From contig NC_084894.1 in the NCBI RefSeq assembly GCF_958979055.1, positions 22,661,616 to 22,725,615 on the forward strand: DNA of 64,000 nt, written 5' to 3'. A program made the translations under genes and the position numbers. This DNA comes from Alnus glutinosa (lineage: Eukaryota > Streptophyta > Magnoliopsida > Fagales > Betulaceae). Every line of letters starts with the position of its first letter. The first letter of the stretch is position 1. Of this stretch, positions 34,930 through 46,390 are shown piece by piece. The notes beneath the pieces were generated by a model. It saw only the letters and a list, made by a program, of their open reading frames with translations, was not told where the DNA came from and did no database searches.

Positions 34930-36671
34930 TCTTATTTTCTGTACTGAAAATTGAGAAAATTCAGTTTGATGAATTGTATGTTTCTCAGTGCTCGTAAGGC
35001 TTTAATTGGATGACATACATCTTTAAGCTAACATTCTCTTGCTTCTTTTGTTAGAACAAGTCACTCTAACTAATACAGTAGTCTACTTACTATAATACAA
35101 AACACAATATATTCTACACAACATATTCTATTAAACGTAACACAACACAAAACAAATAAAACGCATATCTTCTAGACTTTTCTAATGTCATCTAGCTATA
35201 TTGAAATGAATCCTCATTTTACGTTATATTTACCACACATCTTTATGAAATTGAGCTTTGCGGTTGCTTTACTAAACTCTTTCATTTACTTTGAACAAAA
35301 CATATGCAACAACTTTGTAAAACTTATTTCATTGTTACCCTTCTTAGACATGTCCGTTACTACCCGTGAAATATTAAAAGAAAAAGTTTTGACAATGAAA
35401 CTATTGTTCCAAATGAGATGAAACTAGTTGAAAAGATGATCAAAGGGAAGGGGCCAAAATTTTTTTTAGCTAGGGGCTAATAAACAAATAACCTTAAATT
35501 TTTTTTTTTTTTTTTTTTTTTTACCTTAATTTTTTCTTCTTCTCAATAATCATGCCCCCCCCCCCCCCCCTCCTTCCCTCTGTCTCTGGGCCCAAAGGAA
35601 GCCACGATCTACTCTAGTTATTTATGCTTTGTACGTGTGTGTTTGTTATGGGCGTAATGGTCTTTAAGTCAGTTAGAGCATTCTTAATGGATTAGCTATA
35701 TGTAACTTTAGGTTAAAAACACACTTCATTGAATTATGTAAACAAAAGTTAGAATACATGTTTTTTAGATATGTGAACAGGGCAACTCTACATTCACATA
35801 TCTCTCTTTCTTTTCTTTTATTATTATTATTATTATTATTATTGCTTATCTCCACTTTTTGCGCTTTTTTTCTTCATTTTCCCTCTATGTTCTACATGCG
35901 GCAGCAGTTGATTGGTTTTTTTTTTTTTGGTAAGTGCAATTGATTGATTTAGGTTTACTAGCTTTGGTTACACAGAAGTCCCATTTAATGTGATATTATG
36001 ATAGGTTCGACCCTTAATGACTGTTAGAAAAATGATTGTTTAAAAATTATTGCGTTAGGAAAATAACAGATTTAACAAAACGATTGTTAAAAAATATGAC
36101 CGTTAGAAAAATGGTCGTTTGAGAAAAAATTATCGTAAAAATTTGTGTTAGAAAAATGACCGTTTTAACAAAACAACCGTCGACAAATATAATCAAATAT
36201 GACCATTTTTTTAAAAAAAAGAAGAAAAAAAAAAGTATTAGCTAAACTAAATAAAGTGAGTTTTGATTAGTTATTTTAAATTGAGATATACACAAGCTAT
36301 TGAGAGTGCTCTTATGTGTAGTTTATAAGGTAGTGGGTCACTTATGTGGGGAGTTAGTATCACATAGCCTGTAGATGGGCAAGTGGGTGAGTTATGTTTA
36401 GTTATTAGATTATTGTATTTAATCCTTGTGAATCAATGAAAAGATATCGAAGTATTTGAATCAAAATTCATGAAATTATAGATGTGTACTAAAGAAGAAT
36501 TTGGCCCCTTGAAGTGCCAATTGTTACTTTTGTTGTCTTTTATTATTATTTTCAGTAAATAAGAGTAAAATGTACCCTTTAGAGCTTTATCCTGTGAACA
36601 TAGATCATAGACCGAACCACGTTATTCCGTTATTTATTTATTTTCCAATTTCATTATTAATTTGTTCACCA
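34621..36671. other. Intergenic (single-copy equivalent of 10407-13837)
   Basis: Contains long A-, T- and C-runs (34895-34926, 35500-35522, 35555-35570) and one copy of the sequence that is tandemly duplicated in unit A. No gene seen. Confidence 0.6.
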
Positions 36672-37054
36672 GGAGTGATCGACGTACATAAGGGTCGAGC
36701 AGGTCTTAAGAACAAATGGGTATGATGCCTTCTCGCAGTTTGAGGTAGAGAAACAAGGACTCTTGAGGAGAACCTTGGAGTGTGTTAGCTTCTAATCAAG
36801 GTGTTCCAAGGGAAATTGGTCGGGGAAAGGATTTCGTCGAACACAAAGTGAGCATAGCCAATGAAATTAAAGGTCGACAAGCTTGGCGAGCAGCTAATTT
36901 TGGAGAGGGAGGCCATGTACGAGGATTTGGGCTTGAATTTGATGAAGGTGTATGAGAGAGGTGGCACTGAGGAGGAGAGAGAGGAACACGAAGCTCTGGT
37001 AGGCGAGGAGGAAAACAGGTTATCTTTTCGCTGTGGGGTTCGGTGGAGGAACAC
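36672..37054 (-). pseudogene. PPR-protein gene fragment (unit B copy)
   Basis: The minus strand reads SLSTFNFIGYAHFVFDEIL, then SPTNFPWNTLIRS, with PPR-like remnants after frame changes. The upstream open frame is longer than in unit A but is low-complexity Ser/Arg sequence. Confidence 0.65.
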
Positions 37055-37499
37055 GGGTGCAGTTACCTATAATAGAAATTGAGAAAAGCGGTTAATAACC
37101 GCTAATTGGTTTGTAAGAGCTTATATATTTTTATATGCAAAATGACTAATCAAAACTTAATTTATTTATTTTAATTAATGGGTTTCTAAACGTACTATAC
37201 ATCGGATTATCAATTATTTCACTATATCATTTATATATTACTTTTTTATTCTTTCTTTATTTAAATTTTAAGATATTTTTTCAACGATAAATCATTTTTT
37301 TAAACATTGCCGGTCTTTTTTTTTTTGGATAATTATTTGCTATAAAGTCAGCAAAAATTTTGTTCTCATCTAAGGTAATTCACATGAGTGTGACCTTAAA
37401 ATAACACATAGATTTTGTCATATAGACATATTTTGAAATACAAATATAAAAAATAGATGCATGTTTGAATAGTGCAACTCCACATGTATCATAAATGCA
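37055..37499. other. Intergenic, no gene seen
   Basis: AT-rich and collinear with 14207-14680 of unit A up to the MITE insertion site. No coding similarity recognised. Confidence 0.5.
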
Positions 37500-37508
37500 T
37501 TTTGCATT

Positions 37509-37590
37509 GAGTAATAATTGAATATCACCAAAAGATACAACTTTTCACCACATTGCCTATGTGGCAAGGTGGTCCCCTACCTTAATTTAT

Positions 37591-37624
<34 letters not shown>

Positions 37625-37707
37625 CTCAAAAAGTAGTGGGGGACCACCTTGCCACATAGACAAAGTGGTGAAAAGTTGTATCTTTGGGTAGTATTCAATC
37701 ATTACTC
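37509..37707. mobile_element. 199-bp MULE-type MITE, unit B only
   Basis: Terminal inverted repeats GAGTAATAATTGAATA / (complement) GAGTAATGATTGAATA extend about 80 bp through a CACCTTGCCACATAG stem. It is flanked by a perfect 9-bp duplication TTTTGCATT (37500-37508 and 37708-37716). Unit A has the empty site with one TTTTGCATT (14681-14689). A 9-bp duplication points to the Mutator superfamily. Confidence 0.9.
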
Positions 37708-38594
37708 TTTTGCATTTGATTTGCATAATCGGATAAAGGGACTTTTTAGTGAATTGGTTAGTCATTTTAGCATAAAGGTAAAAATAGTTGAGCCATTGAG
37801 AATACTCTAATATATATTACATAATAGAAAATGATTAATTTAATTATCCAATTACAACTTTATTGTTTTTGTATAAATCAATTACTAACCTACATTTTTC
37901 TTTCTTTAGAGATGAGTACTTATGAACCTACAAGGAGCAATTAATCTGATTCCCAAAATTTCGAATTATTAAAAATATACGCAACAAAAAGGTTCAGAGA
38001 CAATCTCCGAAACAGCTAAGATATACATTTATGTCCAATAGTATATGCTTATCCAATTGGATTTTTTTTTTTTTTGAAATAATAAATCTAATTTCAATCA
38101 TAACCAATAGAGCAAAAATGCTCTACAGAAAACAAAGTCCTAAACTCTTTGAATACAGTTTCCTGGAAACACGCCGGAAAACAAAACTAGCCATACACTT
38201 AAATTTCTCCATAACATTATCTTTTCTGGAAGTTTCCAATAACCATTTTGTCCCCAAAAACTAGAGAAGAAACTGTTCATGTATGATCACATCTTCTGCA
38301 ATTGCGTCCGATCTTCCCGAAGAAGTTAGAGTAGTTTCCTTTGCCACATAATTGATGCTACCCCCTCTGCCTGCATCACGGGCTTGACCATCTGGCTGTC
38401 GTCACTCCATGATGCCATAATAGGAATACTCTCTGGACAAACCCTGGGATTACACCACACTGGAACAAAACCGATTTCATCGAGGAACGTGAAAGCATTC
38501 ATCCCAGATTGGTTTCCATTCCCGAATTAGGGTGGACTTTATTGCAATCTTACCCACAATATGAACTGCAAACGTAAAAATAAACCCCAAAGGA
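37708..38594. other. Intergenic, no gene seen
   Basis: Collinear with 14690-15535 of unit A. AT-rich; no coding similarity or terminal-repeat structure recognised. Confidence 0.5.
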
Positions 38595-38757
38595 GAAAAC
38601 ACACAACAAAGACAGAAAATCTACTTCTTAATCCCTAAACAGGACGAGAAAAACTACAACAAAGACAGAAATCTACTTCTCAATCTCAAAGACGAGAAAA
38701 ACCACAACAAAGACAAAAATCTATTTCTCAATCCCAGAATAGGACGAGAAAAAAAAT
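38595..38757. repeat. Minisatellite (unit B copy)
   Basis: About three units of the ACAACAAAGACAGAAATCTA word; unit A has about four. Confidence 0.7.
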
Positions 38758-39344
38758 CCCTTCTCCTCTAAGATGACGATGTCACCCTAAAAAAAAAAAA
38801 ATCCATACCTGAATCTAAAAGCAAGTACCTAAAATACCATGGGAGGAGGGATTTTTGTTTTCTTAGTGGCAGTTTTTTTTTTTTTTTTTTCTTAGTGGCA
38901 GTTTTTTTTTTTTTTTTTTTGCTTTCTGAAAGCTTATCCAATTGGAATTTGGAACTTAATTCAACACAAATTCAAAGTGAATCTTCACCATCATATCCGC
39001 ATCCAACCTAGCAATATAACCCTACCAAAATGCCTATTTTCATCCGAATCTTAATCATAAAAAAGCTCTTTTGTCATTTATTTTAATATATTGTTATTAT
39101 TATTATTTTTTTAAAAAAAAATTGAAATTGTGAAACAATTTATTGTTAAAAAAAAAAAATGAATTTTATAAAAAGTAGTTACCGGTTAATAATTAATCTT
39201 CAATAACTGCGTAACTGCCGGTTGCAGTTAACCTCTAATTAGCCTAGCGGTTGTGATTGTGATTATTGAAAAATTATAACGTCCTAAACCAGCTACAATT
39301 GCAATTAGGAGAGAATAACAGCAACCACAACCGATTGTGGCATA

Positions 39345-39403
39345 TCATGCAGATGAATTGGAGTTCAAGATGAGGGAGCTCGTGAGAAAATGCAACCCGC
39401 CCA
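39345..39403 (+). pseudogene. HSP70 lid micro-fragment (unit B copy)
   Basis: ADELEFKMRELVRKCNPPNK is encoded on the plus strand, matching the HSP70 lid helix; same fragment as 16240-16303. Confidence 0.65.
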
Positions 39404-39842
39404 ACAAGTGGCTCGCAGCTAGACTCACTTGTCGTCTGTCGCTCTGCCCCGGCTGACACCTCGAAGGCTAGATACGGCCGGGGTCTGAACGATTTGAGGA
39501 CGAGGACGCAGGGGAAAAAGGGGCTTATGCCTAGCTGCTAGGGGAGCAGTAGTTATCCTGCTAAAGTACTCAAGTCCTCGTTCGATAGTTCAGCAAGAAA
39601 CTAAAACCCTCTAGCCATTGGGCATGAGTTGGGCTCAAGCTAGAAGGAGGGTAGAAAGCACCTCCTTAACCAGCCTCGATCATGAACGGAAGCCAAAGGC
39701 TAGCTTTGAGAATTTCTTCAAAAAGACAAACTCATCGAGTTTGTCATCTACCAGAGCACCCTCCTAAGGATTGGGAGGGTAAAGAACTACAGAATCAGGT
39801 ATGTAGTATCTCTCTCGCAACCTAACCATGTCCCTCTTCTTC

Positions 39843-40849
39843 TTCTTCTTCTTTTTTTTTTTATGAATAAAACATTTATTGATCATCAAACCAGAATACA
39901 CTCCAGAAAAGACTGGAACTCTATCCCATAGGAACACACACTCCCAAAGGCCAAACAAGCCAACTCAAACAAAACAAATGCATCTTCGTAGGGAGCAGTA
40001 CCCTAATACCCAAACCAAAACAAAACCAAGCTCCCTTCTATACAACAGAACAGCACAAAAACTCAGAAAAACCCCTGCAAACCAACATCAGAAACTTAGT
40101 AACCCTCCATACCAAGCTGATCAACTAGATAAGATTCTGCAGGTTCCATCTAGAAACAAGACCCATAAAATTTTGGAGGTGCTTGAAATGCCCTTTAGCC
40201 ACGATCCTAGCCCGAGCTTCCCACCTAATACGAGCAAGGAGTGCTTCCTCAGTGCATGGAGTATTATTGTGCAAAAGATCATTTCTCTGCTTCCATAAAT
40301 GGTACACAGTAGCTCCAAGGCACAACCGGCCCAAGCTGGCTTTTCCCTTGCAACGCCTTCAAACACCAGTCTTCTATACTTTCCCAATCCAAAGGCACAT
40401 TGAGAAAAGAAAATCAGCCATGATTGCAGTCCAAATCCGATGACTGAAACTGCACCTAAAGAAAAGGTGATCACGGATCTCTTGGGCTTCATAACAGAAT
40501 ACACACAAAATCTGTCCTATATAGCCCCAACCACTCATTCGTTGTTTTGTGACCAAAACATCCTGGAAAACTAGCCAAAGAAGAAAGGAATGACGGAGGA
40601 TAGAAGTGGGAGACCAAACAATCTTCCACCACCTGACTATCGAATGCACCTCTCGCAGCTTGTCCCAGGTATCCGAACACTTGTAATGGCCACTTCGAGA
40701 ATTCCATACAGGCTCATCAGAATCGCCTATCTCAATTGTATGTAGCTTACTTTGCACCTCTACTAGAGCGTCTAATCGGACATGACGCCAGAACCAATCA
40801 CCATTTTTAATAATAACATCCTGCTTGAAATGCAGAGAAAGGCCAGAAT
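39843..40849 (-). mobile_element. 5'-truncated L1-type LINE, unit B only
   Basis: On the minus strand, from 40849, the sequence encodes the zinc-finger region found after plant LINE reverse transcriptases: WKIVWSPTSILRHSFLLWLV, QRMSGWGYIGQILCVFC and EIRDHLFFRCSFSHRIWTAI. It ends in GTTTTATTCATAAAAAAAAAA. The flanks carry a 16-bp near-perfect duplication CATGTCCCTCTTCTTC (39827-39842) and CATGTCGCTCTTCTTC (40850-40865); unit A has one copy (16725-16740). It is truncated and contains stops. Confidence 0.9.
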
Positions 40850-41016
40850 CATGTCGCTCTTCTTCATCACACAGTGCAATGAAGCTTCGTGAAAAACAAC
40901 GTGCTCCGCATGCAGACTCTTTCAGTAGGTTACTAGGACCTTCGAAAGGAGTTGCACTATGAGCTCGGGCATGACCCATCAGATAATCCATTCCCAATCG
41001 GAGATGGGGAACAACT

Positions 41017-41557
41017 CACTACAAAAAATGCTGCAATTAGCCGCGTGTCTACAGTAGCGGTTACTGTAGCTACGCGGCCAACTAGCCACGTGTCTTGATG
41101 ATAACGTGGCAAATTGCATATAAAAAACAAATGGCCACGCATATTTTTTACACGCGTCCAATTGGCCGCGTGCATAAATAAACGTGGCCAATTGTTTCTA
41201 ATTTCCCCCTCTCTTTTTTTTCATTTCTCCGCCCTTTATCTTTTCATTTCCGCCTCTCTCTCTCTCTTTTTCATTTCCCCACGCCTTCTTTTTTCTTCCT
41301 TCTTTCCCTTTTTTCTTCCCCTTTCTTCACACAGTCACAGAGAGGGAAATGGCCAGAAGAGGGAGACCGAGAGAGCTGGAGAGAGAGATTCTGAGATAGA
41401 TCCGGCGAATGACGACGGAGCTGGAGTCCGGAGGGTCACGACCAGAGATGGAGGAGATCCGGCCGACTCACGCTCGCCGGCCGGTTTTTGGTTTGATTTC
41501 CGTTCCGTTTGTTTTTTCCTTCTTTCCCTTTTTCCCACGCTCGCTGTTCCTTCTTCT

Positions 41558-41595
<38 letters not shown>

Positions 41596-41852
41596 CTTTT
41601 CTTCACACAGAGGGAGATGGAAAAGGGAGACCGATCGGAGATAGATCCGTGGTCGACGACGGAGCTGGAGTCCGGAGGATCATGGCCGGAGAGGTAGAGA
41701 TCCAGATCGACCGATTCTCAGAGATGGAGGAGATCCCGCCGACTCAAGCTCGCCGACCGGATTTTGAATTTGATTTTGAGTTTTTCTTGTTTTGGTTAGA
41801 TGATTTCCGGCGAGTGGTTGAGTGGGCGACTGGGTGTAATGGCTGGCGAATT

Positions 41853-41892
<40 letters not shown>

Positions 41893-42246
41893 CTTTTTTA
41901 GTTTTATTTCCGGCGACTAGATTGTTGTTGTTTTGGTGTATTGAATTTTTTTTTCCCATTTGGGGTTTTTGTATTTTTGGTTTGATGGGTTCGAATCCGG
42001 CGATTAGGTGATTGCCGGTCCCGGCCTGGATTTACGCCAGATTGGGAGAAGAAAAAAGATCGGCCTGGCCGGATGTACGCCGGATTGGGAGAAGAAAAAA
42101 GACCAGCCTGACTGGATGTACGCCGAATTGGGAGAAGAAAAAAGAAAAAACAGAACAAAATTTTTGTTCTGTTTTTTCTTTTTCTTTTTAAAAAAAAAAA
42201 AGAACAAAAATTTTAGTCACGTGTCTTTCATTACACGTGGCTAGAA

Positions 42247-42280
<34 letters not shown>

Positions 42281-42509
42281 CAGAAAAATGAAATTGCAGT
42301 TAGCCACTTGAGGTGGCACGTGGCTAAACGCTACATGGCTAAATAGCCGCATATATAAAGGGATACATGGCTAAAATTGCATTTAGTTACACCCGCATTC
42401 ACTGTGTGTAACTCACGTAGCTAAATGCACGTGGCTAACAGTTAGCCATGTGTATGACCCCATACACGTGGCTAACTGCAAGTGGCTAAAAACAGAGTTT
42501 TTTGTAGTG
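41017..42509. mobile_element. 1.5-kb non-autonomous CACTA element, unit B only
   Basis: Ends are CACTACAAAAAAT and its complement TTTTTTGTAGTG, with a 3-bp duplication ACT (41014-41016 and 42510-42512); unit A has the empty site near 16885. Subterminal arrays of CACGTGGCTAA-type motifs lie at 41036-41190 and 42216-42500. The interior is GC-rich with long T-runs and two imperfect copies of GACGGAGCTGGAGTCCGGAG (41414, 41658); no transposase is encoded. Confidence 0.9.
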
Positions 42510-42779
42510 ACTGACTCGAGCAAAGGAAGAACAAGATCTAAAACACCAGATGCTGATAAATCTAAACGTGCAAAGTATTCAACAAAAGGAAGCTGGTCTA
42601 CAGCTGCTCGAAAACGACAGATTCTGACAATTTTTTTTTTTTTTTTTAAAAAAAAAAACATAAAATCATGAAGATGATAATCTAAAGGAGCTAGTGAAAG
42701 ACAACCAGCGGCGACAAAGAAAAGAACGACGATGGAGGCAAGTTGTAGAGGCGAAAAGATGAAAACGATCACCTAAAAT

Positions 42780-43088
42780 GTACACTTTTAAAAGATTTTT
42801 GGAGGTACACACAACCACTAACTCAAAATTTTAAATAGATGATGTTGTTGATGCAAGTGACAAGCATTTGGACAAAAATCTTGTAGCCTCATACTTGGAT
42901 TACTACAATTGAGGTCGGGGGATGCGGCATGCTTTTGTGTTAGACTAGCTAGCATGTATTAGTGTGCCTCTTTTGTACATCGTTTTTGTTGTATATATAT
43001 ATAACACGTATGATGTATGAATGGCTTGTATCGGCGCGCACTGTGACACTTTTGTATAGCCATTCTTTTGTTATGTATTGTTACAATG
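42780..43088. other. Unique sequence after the end of unit B
   Basis: Homology between the two units stops at 42779 (CACCTAAAA), exactly where the CACTA element sits in unit A. A short frame reading DDVVDASDKHLDKNLVASYL then DYYN ends at 42912; it may be a coding scrap but is not recognised. Confidence 0.5.
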
Positions 43089-43097
43089 TAAAAGTTT

Positions 43098-43550
43098 GTG
43101 ATAACTTTACAAAAATGTATTGAATTATACGTCGTTTTAAGATAAAGGTATTGAACTAGCAAACTTCTCAAATTGAGGTATTCATGTTTTCAAATGTCTT
43201 ATTTAAGGGTATTTCGTTAGGATTTGCTGTTAAATCCTAATAGAGTACCAAAAATACTTATATTTTTTAGGAAAAAAGAATGCTAGGATTTAGGTGTTGG
43301 TCAAAATTTAAGGGAATTTGTAAAAATACTCATGCTTGAATCTTTGAAAATTTTATAAATTTTTTTTAAAATAAAAATAAAAATACAGGGGTGTTTTGGG
43401 AATGTTGGTAGGATTTAACAACAAATCCTAACGGAGCACCCTTAAGTGAGACGTTTGAGAATGTAGATACCCCAATTTGAGACGTTTGCTAGTTTAATAT
43501 CCATATCTCAAAACGGCATATAATTCGATACTCTTTTGTAAAGTTATTCC
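43098..43550. mobile_element. 453-bp MULE-type foldback MITE
   Basis: Long imperfect inverted arms (about 170 bp each): GTGATAACTTTACAAAA at the left and, inverted, GGAATAACTTTACAAAA at the right, continuing through GAATTATA, AAACTAGCAAAC and TAGGATTTG. It is flanked by the perfect 9-bp duplication TAAAAGTTT (43089-43097 and 43551-43559). No coding capacity. Confidence 0.9.
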
Positions 43551-43859
43551 TAAAAGTTTTAAAAATATAGATCAATCATATTCATGTCAGCTCTATGTAG
43601 TATGTAACTATTTATTTTATAGATGTTTCAAATGTGCTGTAATAATTTCTGATATGATATACTTATGTTATGAGGTGCTATAATGTAAGAGAAATGATTT
43701 ATACACTTCTCTTCCACAACATTTTCACAACACGCCAACGTGGCAGTAATATTTTTTTTTTTTTTTTTCTATTTTCGTTCATGCTGCTAGAAAACCGAAG
43801 AGAGGGAGTTTCAAATTTTCATTTCGCACGATTCCAACGCTACCAGTCCCTCCAAGCTC

Positions 43860-44215
43860 TGAAATTTCTCTCCGTACAGATCTACTTACAGACGTCGGCG
43901 GCTTCTCTCTCGGCGGTCGTCCGTCGTCCGGTGCTTCCGCTCGCTCTCTCTCTCCCTCTCTCCGGCATATTTCCGCTCTCCGGCGCTTCCCGCTCGATTC
44001 CAACGCTGCCCAGTCCCTCCGAGCTCTGAAATTTCTCTCCGGTCAGTGACGTCGCCGGCTTCTCTCTCGGCGGTCTCCCTTCTCCGTCGTCCGTCGTCTG
44101 CTGCCCAGTCCCTCTCTCTCTCTGAAATCTCTCTCCGTACAGATCTGCTCTCCGGTCAATGACGTCGCCGGCTTCTCTCTCTCTCCGGCTCTGCATCGAC
44201 CGTATCTCAGGTAGT
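43860..44215. repeat. GC-rich imperfect repeats in the outer arm
   Basis: Three imperfect copies of GACGTCGCCGGCTTCTCTCT and of CTGAAATTTCTCTCCG with CGTCCGTCGTC words; mirrored at 49310-49665. The long frames through this block are low-complexity Arg/Glu/Gly sequence in every orientation and are not called as genes. It may derive from the GC-rich leader of the captured gene or be the element's own subterminal region. Confidence 0.6.
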
Positions 44216-44845
44216 CCCCGTCCCTCTCGGCGGCTTTAGTGAGTGAATCTCATGGTTTTGAAGAATCTTGTTGAAATGAAAGTGATTTCGGTTCGGCTAG
44301 TTCTGTTTTTGCCTTTCTGCTTTCGCTGTTCTTTTTTATTTAGAAACCAAATGGAGATCCTTGTTGGCCTTTAAATGTAAAGGCTGTAGGACTGGATTCA
44401 CGTATACTCTTCTTGGTGCTAAGAATTTACTCTTTTTTGAGCTTTTAACCAGAAAACTTACATATCTGGGATATTTTAGTTTTACTCGGCAAACCCATTA
44501 ACCTCTAGCTCTAGTTTTGCAATCCAAGATCTGGGAATGCCAATGACAAGCAGAATTGCCGAGTCAACATACCATTAATTGATATAAATTATGCAATGCA
44601 ATTCTTCGGAACTCTCACTATCTCTTTCATTTTAATTTGTTTTTTTATAGTCTGTGCTTTGATATGGACATTAGTGAAAAGCCAATGAAAAAGAGACATT
44701 CTTTTTCTATGAATCCATTATGACAATGTATTTTATATTGAAATTTGAATGATTTCTTTTGCACTTGATTAGATTGATTTTAGAACTAGGAGTACTGTTG
44801 GCAGCAGGATGTGCATGACTGTAATATTAACAGCTAGCCTCTGTT

Positions 44846-45091
44846 TTTTTTTAGCTTGTTTTGCTTGCTGTCTTGTTGTTTCTGTTGCTGCTTTTTGAGC
44901 TTCTGATTTAGCTTCTGCTGGGTGGGTTTGCTGTATGTGTTGTTTGGGTCATTGTGTTTTTGCCGCAGTCCGGTTTTGCTGTCTGTGGTGTAGATGTAAT
45001 CCGAGTTTGTTGGATTGTGTTCCAGTTTTAACTGGAGGGTTGTATTGTTTGTTGTTCTATGAAAGCTTTTATTCATCAAAAAAAAAAAAAA
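44846..45091 (+). mobile_element. LINE 3'-end fragment within the left arm
   Basis: Ends TGTTCCAGTTTTAACTGG...AAAGCTTTTATTCATC followed by an A-run, resembling the 3' end of the LINE at 39843-40849 (GTTCCAGTCTTTTCTGG...TTTTATTCAT plus A-run). Its mirror copy in the right arm is at about 48420-48670, so it inserted before the arms were formed or homogenised. Confidence 0.65.
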
Positions 45092-45353
45092 ATTCAAATC
45101 AGTTCAACATATTAGCAATTGGAGCAAATTCATACAAACCTTCCTTGTTCATATTTTTCAAACTCCATGAAGGGATTTGTTAAAGCAGGGTATTGGATCC
45201 ATGGTTGTGTTTTGTTATGCTGTAATTTGGTATTTAGTGATTATTTTTTTCAACTTTCATGGTGCAATGGTTTGTGTTATTATTTAACTATGCTATAGTT
45301 TGTTCAAATCGATAGTGTTAATTTTCTTTTTTCATTCTTTTTCATTTATCCAG

Positions 45354-45432
45354 GCTAAGGATAGAGTTGTGCCACTTGACAAAACTTCTCTATACTTGAC
45401 AGATGCAGAGTACAAAGATGACAAGATTAAAT
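45354..45432 (+). pseudogene. PRMT1: Captured PRMT1-type exon, left arm
   Basis: After a CAG acceptor, AKDRVVPLDKTSLYLTDAEY then KDDKIK is encoded, followed by a GTAAG donor. This matches the D(G)xxxPDKASLYLTAIEDAEY, KDDKI segment of plant type I protein arginine methyltransferases (PRMT1/PRMT11), with AIE deleted. It is a piece of the C-terminal substrate-interaction region, not catalytic by itself. Confidence 0.7.
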
Positions 45433-46254
45433 GTAAGACTATCGACTTTTGCATGTACAAAAGCAGATTCTTTTGGTTTAAAATCCATTTTTTTTTTTTT
45501 TTTGTCTGGATAGTGCAGGAGCCTGTTAATTCTCTCTGTTGTTGTTATGGGAATATGAATTGCTAAGTTTTTTTTTTTTTTTCAATTACAACATGATGGT
45601 GCAGTGTAAATGTTGATTGTTTTGAATAAACAGGATTCACTTCGGAGTTGCAGGGTACTTCCGAATAAACAGGACTCACTTCTGAGTTGTGGTTAGGCCA
45701 AAGTGCTTTCAAAGTCACTTAAAACTTTATTGGTTGATTGTTTTGATATACTTTCAAAATTGCGTTATTGTATATATATTAATATTACATAACAGAGTTC
45801 AGGTTTCTTTCTTCGTCCAAGAGCACAACAAAGTAACTGAGTTCTAGACACAATGATTCCTTGCAGTGTGAATATGTGCCTTTTTTCTTTTTCTTTTTGC
45901 GCATGGTGGTTCCAATATCAAACTGATCAAGAATGCAATTTACAATGAGTTCAGGATATCATTGTAAGTTGTGTTCTTTAACTCTTTGTAAGTTGCAACT
46001 TTTTTCTTTTTCTACATCTCCTTCCCTTCGATCACCAATTAAGTGTTTGGAGGAACCAGTGCAGCATATTTAGAATGTATACTATATGTAGCCAGTATTT
46101 TTTTTTTATCATGCCTTTCAATCGACCTCAAAAAAAGGGGTTTGGCTTTATTGGTTGTTTTTGCATCTGGAAGTTATGTTAACAATATTCTGTAATCCAA
46201 GTAGTAAATAGCCTACACTTTTGTAATTGTTTTTGTTAATATTTCTTAAAAATA

Positions 46255-46390
46255 TTGCAGGATCTTTTAGATCTTTTTCTCTTCAATGGTTCGAAGCATT
46301 CACAGAAATTTCAAGTACTGCTGACCATCTCACAAAAGAAGTACCGATCGATGATGAAACAATATCATGCTGCTTTAGCCTTTTTTAATT
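46255..46390 (+). other. Unidentified exon-like piece in the Pack-MULE spacer
   Basis: A TATTGCAG acceptor-like site is followed by GATCTTTTAGATCTTTTTCT and AAGAAGTACCGATCGATGATG. It could be another captured exon; the source is not recognised. Confidence 0.3.

Noticed and set aside
41114-42011. Long frames rich in Phe and Lys within the 1.5-kb CACTA derivative
   Set aside because: They run through T- and A-homopolymers and subterminal repeats; no recognised protein and no transposase motif.
45300-45566. Apparent small gene beginning MFKSIVLIFFFHSFSFIQAK with a signal-peptide-like start
   Set aside because: The hydrophobic start is intron sequence upstream of a CAG acceptor; the real coding part is the PRMT1-type exon from 45354.
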